From positions 1 through 37,457 of the forward strand of contig CAMLIZ010000031.1 of NCBI GenBank assembly GCA_946480245.1: a stretch of DNA of 37,457 nt. Reading direction: 5' to 3'. Below the pieces are notes generated by a model. It saw only the letters and a program-made list of their open reading frames with translations. It made no database searches and was not told the origin of the DNA. Source of the DNA: an uncultured Pseudomonadota bacterium (GTDB lineage Bacteria; Pseudomonadota; Gammaproteobacteria; Burkholderiales; Burkholderiaceae). Shown here in pieces: positions 33,923 through 37,457 of this stretch (positions within the stretch are counted from its first letter, which is position 1; each line of letters opens with the position of its first letter). The position numbers and the translations under genes are program-made.

Positions 33923-34212
33923 GGTCTTGGGCGCAGGTGCGGCAGCGGAAGGCCGATTGTGGCGCGCGGGCGTGCCGCCGGCGCTGCGGCAACCGCCACA
34001 TCGGCGGCGCCTTCGGCACTGACCAGGGCCTTGCAGCCCGCCGGCAGGCGCATGGCCTGGCCGCTGTCGAGGAAGTGGTCGTCGAGGTCCCCGCTGCACG
34101 TCACCCACACGCGGCCGCGCACCACGCTCAACCAGTGGTCGCGCCGCTCGTCGCAGCGCAGCATCTCGCCGTCGCGCAAATGCAAGGTGATGGAGGGGTC
34201 GAAGGATGGCAT
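33919..34212 (-). CDS. DUF2917-like cupin-type small protein
   Basis: A 97-aa protein, MPSFDPSITLHLRDGEMLRCDERRDHWLSVVRGRVWVTCSGDLDDHFLDSG, then QAMRLPAGCKALVSAEG, with a low-complexity C-terminus. The pattern of a start Leu-rich strand, WLSVVRGRVWVTC and DDHFLDSGQ is that of DUF2917 proteins, short beta-rich proteins of unknown role. They often sit beside a MocR-type regulator in Burkholderiales, as here: the regulator gene is divergent, 170 bp away. Confidence 0.8.
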   Translation of the reverse strand: MPSFDPSITLHLRDGEMLRCDERRDHWLSVVRGRVWVTCSGDLDDHFLDSGQAMRLPAGCKALVSAEGAADVAVAAAPAARPRATIGLPLPHLRPRP

Positions 34213-34315
34213 CGCGGGCTCCTGCAGTGGGCCAGCCAGTCTGGCCAGCGGCTTGCGTTCGCGACAGGCGCAGTGCTGACCAAAGCACGCCGGCACAGGC
34301 GCTGCGCGCCGGCGT

Positions 34316-34354
34316 CTGTACCGGGAACAGATGCGCACATCTGTGCTGGTACAG
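34316..34354. promoter_or_regulatory. 39-bp nested inverted repeat before the MocR gene
   Basis: CTGTACC (34316-34322) mirrors GGTACAG (34348-34354), and inside it ACAGATG (34327-34333) mirrors CATCTGT (34338-34344) around CGCA. Each half therefore reads CTGTACC..ACAGATG. Each half also has its own CTGT/ACAG symmetry. It lies 28 bases before the MocR ATG and about 100 before the divergent gene. This is the expected size and place of an operator for a MocR dimer controlling both genes. TACGAT (34371-34376) lies six bases before the ATG. Confidence 0.7.
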
Positions 34355-34382
34355 CAGGGAGCGAACTCTTTACGATGGCCGC

Positions 34383-35879
34383 ATGGACGAGGCGCCCTCC
34401 TCCCAACCGCTGTACCAGCGCATCGCCGCGCAGATCGAGCGCGCCATCGCCGGCGGCGCCATCGCCCCCGGCACCCGCCTGGCGTCGGTGCGCCAGCTGA
34501 GCCAGCAGCATGCGGTGAGTATCAGCACCGCGATCCAGGCGCTGCGCCACCTGGAGGACCGCGGCGTGGTGCAGGCGCGGCCCAAATCCGGCTACTTCGT
34601 GATGCCACGCGTGCCGGCGCTGCCGGAGCCGCAGGTGGACCTGCGCGTGGACGCCGCCAGCTTCGTCAGCATGGACCAGGTCCTGCACGAGTTCCTGCTG
34701 ACGATGGAGGATCCCCAGGCGCTGCCCGCGTTCCAGGCCGCGCCGGCGCGCTCCCTGCTGCCCGAGGCCAAGCTGCAGGCGATCCTGGCCAGCATCAACC
34801 GGCGCCATCCGGAGTACGCGACCACGTATCACATGGGCAGCAGCCTGGCGCTGCGCCAGCAGATCGCGCGCCGCGCCGTCACTTCGGGCGTGCAACTGCG
34901 ACCGGAGGAGATCGTGATCACCAACGGCGGCATGGAGGCGCTGTACCTGGCGCTGAAGTCGGTGGCCGGCCCGGGCGACACCATCGTGGTGGAGTCGCCC
35001 ACCTACTTCAACTTGCTGCAGACGATCGAGAGCCTGGGCATGCGCGCGCTCGAGATCCCCAGCCACCCGCGGCTGGGCCTGTCGCTGGAGGCGCTGGACT
35101 TCGCCACCCAGCAGCCGGGCGCGGTGAAGGCGTGCGTGCTGCTGCCGCACTTCCCCAACCCCGGCGGCAGCATGATGCCGGTGGAGCACAAGCGGCGCCT
35201 GGTGCAGCTGACCGCCGAGCGCGGCATCACGCTGATCGAGAGCGACATCTACGGCGAGCTGTACTTCGGCGACCAGCGTCCTCCGGTGCTGAAGGGCTTC
35301 GACGAGCACAACGACGTGATCCTGTGCTCGGCCTTCACCAAGACCGTGGCGCCAGGCTACCGCATCGGCTGGGTGGCGCCCGGCCGGCATCTGCTGAAGA
35401 CACAGGCGCTGAAGATGCGCACCTCGGTGGCCTGCCCGATGCTGCAGCAGGAGGTGCTGGCGCAGTTCATGCGCGACGGCGGCTACGACCACCACCTGCG
35501 CAAGCTGCGCGCCGCGCTCAAGCAGCAGGCACACCAGATGGCCGACGCGGTGGCGCGCTACTTCCCGATGGGCTGCCGGCTCAGCCTGCCGGAGGGCGGC
35601 CTGCTGCTGTGGATCGAGCTGCCGCGGCACGTGGATTCGCGCGCGGTGTTCGCACTGGCGCGCCTGGAGCACATCGGCGTGGCGCCGGGGGCGGCGTTCA
35701 GCATCAGTCGACGCTTCGACCACTTCATTCGCCTGCAGTACGGCGAGCCGTGGTCTGCGCGCATGGACGCCGCTCTGAAGCGGCTGGGGCAGATCGTGAC
35801 GCGGCTGGCCGAAGCGCCGGTGTCGAATCAGGCCACGATCACCGGCACGCGCATGGCCAGCGCGCACATCAGCTCGTAG
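34383..35879 (+). CDS. MocR/PdxR-type regulator (GntR HTH fused to aminotransferase)
   Basis: A 498-aa chimeric regulator. The N-terminal winged HTH ([40 protein letters not shown]) is GntR type. The rest is a fold-I aminotransferase-like domain with the PLP lysine Lys320 ([15 protein letters not shown]), [16 protein letters not shown] and DIYGELYFG. Members usually control PLP or amino-acid metabolism and sense PLP or its adduct. Its C-terminus overlaps the convergent alr gene by 52 bp. The adjacent DUF2917 gene is the likely target, besides autoregulation. Confidence 0.92.
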   Translation: MDEAPSSQPLYQRIAAQIERAIAGGAIAPGTRLASVRQLSQQHAVSISTAIQALRHLEDRGVVQARPKSGYFVMPRVPALPEPQVDLRVDAASFVSMDQVLHEFLLTMEDPQALPAFQAAPARSLLPEAKLQAILASINRRHPEYATTYHMGSSLALRQQIARRAVTSGVQLRPEEIVITNGGMEALYLALKSVAGPGDTIVVESPTYFNLLQTIESLGMRALEIPSHPRLGLSLEALDFATQQPGAVKACVLLPHFPNPGGSMMPVEHKRRLVQLTAERGITLIESDIYGELYFGDQRPPVLKGFDEHNDVILCSAFTKTVAPGYRIGWVAPGRHLLKTQALKMRTSVACPMLQQEVLAQFMRDGGYDHHLRKLRAALKQQAHQMADAVARYFPMGCRLSLPEGGLLLWIELPRHVDSRAVFALARLEHIGVAPGAAFSISRRFDHFIRLQYGEPWSARMDAALKRLGQIVTRLAEAPVSNQATITGTRMASAHISS

Positions 35880-36922
35880 CCGATGGTGCCCGCGGCGCGG
35901 GCCACCTCGTCGATCGCCAGCACGCTGCCGCCCGGCCCGTGGCCCCACAGCGTGACCTCGCTGCCGATGTCGGCGTGCGGCACAGGCGCCAGATCGACCG
36001 CCAGCATGTCCATCGACACGCGGCCCAGCGTGCGCGTGCGCACACCGTCCACCAGCACCGGCGTGCCTGTGCCGCAATGGCGCGGGTAGCCGTCGGCGTA
36101 GCCGCAGGCGACGATGCCGATGCGCATCGGCGCCTCGGCGCGGAACGCGCTGCCGTATCCCACGCTGTCGCCAGGCTGCAGTTGCTGCGTGGCGATCAGC
36201 CGCGAGCACAGCGTCATGCCCGGCTGCAAGCCCCAGTGCGAGATGTCGTGCTCAGGAAAATCGGGGGACGAGCCGTAGGTCATGATCCCGGCACGCACCC
36301 AGTCGGCGCGCACGCCGGCGTCGGCGCAATGCCGCAAGGTGGCCGCGCTGTTGGCCAGCGAACGTTCGCCGGGCAGGTCGCGCGTGACGTCGGCAAAGGC
36401 GCGCACCTGGCTGGCCACGCCGGCTGCCGAATCGGCATCGGCGAAGTGCGTCATCAGCGAGATCTCGTCCACCTGCGGCAGTGCATTCAGCCGCGCCCAG
36501 GCGCCGCGGAACGCCGCCGGCGTGAAGCCGAGCCGGTTCATGCCGCTGTTCATCTTGAGGAACACCCGATGCGGCCGGTGTGTCTTGTGCGCCGCCAGCC
36601 AGTCGATCTGCGCCTCGCAGTGCACCACATGCCACAGGTCGAGCCGGGAGCACAGCTCGAGGTCGCGCGCCTCGAACACGCCTTCCAGCAGCAGCACCGG
36701 GCCACGCCAGCCCAAAGCGCGCACACGCTCGGCCTCGGCCAGGTCGAGCAGGGCAAAACCGTCGGCGCCGCGCAAGGCCTCGTACACCCGCTCGATGCCA
36801 TGCCCATAGGCATTGGCCTTGACCACCGCCCATACCTTGGCGTCGGGCGCGGCGGCGCGCGCACGGCGCAGGTTGTGGGCCAGGGCTTCGGCGTGGATCA
36901 GGGCTTCGATCGGGCGCGGCAT
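35828..36922 (-). CDS. alr: Alanine racemase
   Basis: Interconverts L- and D-alanine; D-alanine is needed for peptidoglycan. The 364-aa PLP enzyme has Lys35 in [10 protein letters not shown] and the second catalytic base Tyr256 in VGYGSAF, with [10 protein letters not shown] and [10 protein letters not shown]. Start [14 protein letters not shown]. It is divergent from lplT, with 161 bp between. In many betaproteobacteria radA follows alr directly; here about 4.4 kb lie between them. Confidence 0.96.
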   Translation of the reverse strand: MPRPIEALIHAEALAHNLRRARAAAPDAKVWAVVKANAYGHGIERVYEALRGADGFALLDLAEAERVRALGWRGPVLLLEGVFEARDLELCSRLDLWHVVHCEAQIDWLAAHKTHRPHRVFLKMNSGMNRLGFTPAAFRGAWARLNALPQVDEISLMTHFADADSAAGVASQVRAFADVTRDLPGERSLANSAATLRHCADAGVRADWVRAGIMTYGSSPDFPEHDISHWGLQPGMTLCSRLIATQQLQPGDSVGYGSAFRAEAPMRIGIVACGYADGYPRHCGTGTPVLVDGVRTRTLGRVSMDMLAVDLAPVPHADIGSEVTLWGHGPGGSVLAIDEVARAAGTIGYELMCALAMRVPVIVA

Positions 36923-37083
36923 GAGGTGGCGGGCAGGAGTTCGTTCGATTCTCGCAGCGGCCTGCCCGCAGTTTTCACCATCCGGAAGCCCGAGGGCCGC
37001 ATGCTATAAACCCGCCGGCCCCGTCTTTGCGGCGGTCTGGGTACTGCTTGTCGTTGGGACCGTCCGCACGCCTTCCGGAGCGC

Positions 37084-37457
37084 ATGAAAAAAGGCTTCTA
37101 CACGATCATGTCGGCGCAGTTTTTCAGCTCGCTGGCAGACAACGCCTTGTTCGTCGCCGCGGTGGAACTGCTGAAGACGACCGGGGCTGCCGAATGGCAG
37201 CGCGCCGCGCTGGTGCCGATGTTCGCGCTGTTCTACGTGGTGCTGGCGCCCTTCGTCGGCGCCTTTGCCGACGCGATCCCCAAGGGCCAGGTGATGTTCG
37301 TGTCCAACGCCATCAAGGTGGTGGGCTGCCTGATGATGCTGGCCGGCGTACATCCGCTGATGGCCTATGCGATCGTCGGCCTGGGCGCTGCAGCGTATTC
37401 GCCGGCCAAGTACGGCATCCTCACCGAGCTGCTGCCGCCGTCGCAGCTGGTCAAGGC
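37084..37457 (+). CDS. lplT: Lysophospholipid transporter LplT, 5' part
   Basis: The first 124 codons of an MFS protein: MKKGFYTIMSAQFFSSLADNALFV, then ALVPMFALFYVVLAPFVGAFADAIPKGQVMFVSNAIK and GAAAYSPAKYGILTELLPP. These segments match LplT, which flips lysophosphatidylethanolamine inward for re-acylation by Aas. The gene runs off the right edge. Upstream there is TATAAA with an extended TG at about 37001-37009, giving a leader of about 75 bases. It is divergent from alr. Confidence 0.9.
   Translation, partial: MKKGFYTIMSAQFFSSLADNALFVAAVELLKTTGAAEWQRAALVPMFALFYVVLAPFVGAFADAIPKGQVMFVSNAIKVVGCLMMLAGVHPLMAYAIVGLGAAAYSPAKYGILTELLPPSQLVK

Noticed and set aside
36898..37353. 151-codon open frame on the minus strand at the right edge
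   Set aside because: It is antisense to the 5' end of lplT, whose sequence matches the family well.

Overview
The window is very GC-rich, densely packed bacterial chromosome. Gene content and order point to a betaproteobacterium of the order Burkholderiales: neighbours mltA-apaG-rpe, gph, trpE-trpG-trpD-trpC-ung, and radA/alr/lplT, plus a fused indolepyruvate ferredoxin oxidoreductase. I assign the order by gene recognition, not by a search, and I would not name a genus. I see no insertion sequence, prophage, CRISPR array or rRNA.

Layout. Positions 1-53 hold the 5' part of a tRNA-Tyr. Positions 104-5913 (minus strand) are a tryptophan operon, trpL-trpE-trpG-ltaE-trpD-trpC-ung, with a Trp-rich leader peptide and an attenuator-like hairpin before trpE. 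Positions 6054-13410 carry a chalcone-isomerase-like secreted protein, gph, an acidic amino-acid binding protein convergent with a DctB/DctD-like two-component system, two overlapping Lrp/AsnC genes, and rpe. Positions 13491-19344 carry apaG, a 38-aa membrane protein, mltA, an SDR/TetR divergent pair with two operator copies, a secreted protein, an EamA transporter and a diguanylate cyclase.

Positions 19415-23638 hold an Lrp-type regulator divergent from a 1185-aa indolepyruvate ferredoxin oxidoreductase, followed by a terminator. Positions 23753-26088 hold cytochrome b561 and three consecutive YceI proteins. Positions 26194-28774 hold a LytS-type kinase, a small membrane protein and a LytTR response regulator. 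Positions 28789-31382 (minus) hold radA, ilvE and a CHCC zinc-finger protein. Positions 31400-32971 look like an accessory patch: a LuxR-type regulator with a non-canonical ligand pocket, a 17-aa peptide gene with a strong ribosome binding site, a 22-bp palindrome between them, a terminator, and a divergent hypothetical gene. Positions 33029-37457 hold arfB, a thioesterase, a DUF2917-like protein, a MocR-type regulator, alr and the start of lplT.

Two items stand out. One is the LuxR-solo plus tiny-peptide locus (31579-32446), which has the parts expected of an uncharacterised peptide signalling or small-protein regulatory unit. The other is the trp leader/attenuator in an operon that also carries threonine aldolase and uracil-DNA glycosylase. 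A recurrent TAnnnT hexamer 6-9 bp before the ATG of several genes suggests that leaderless transcription may be common in this genome.
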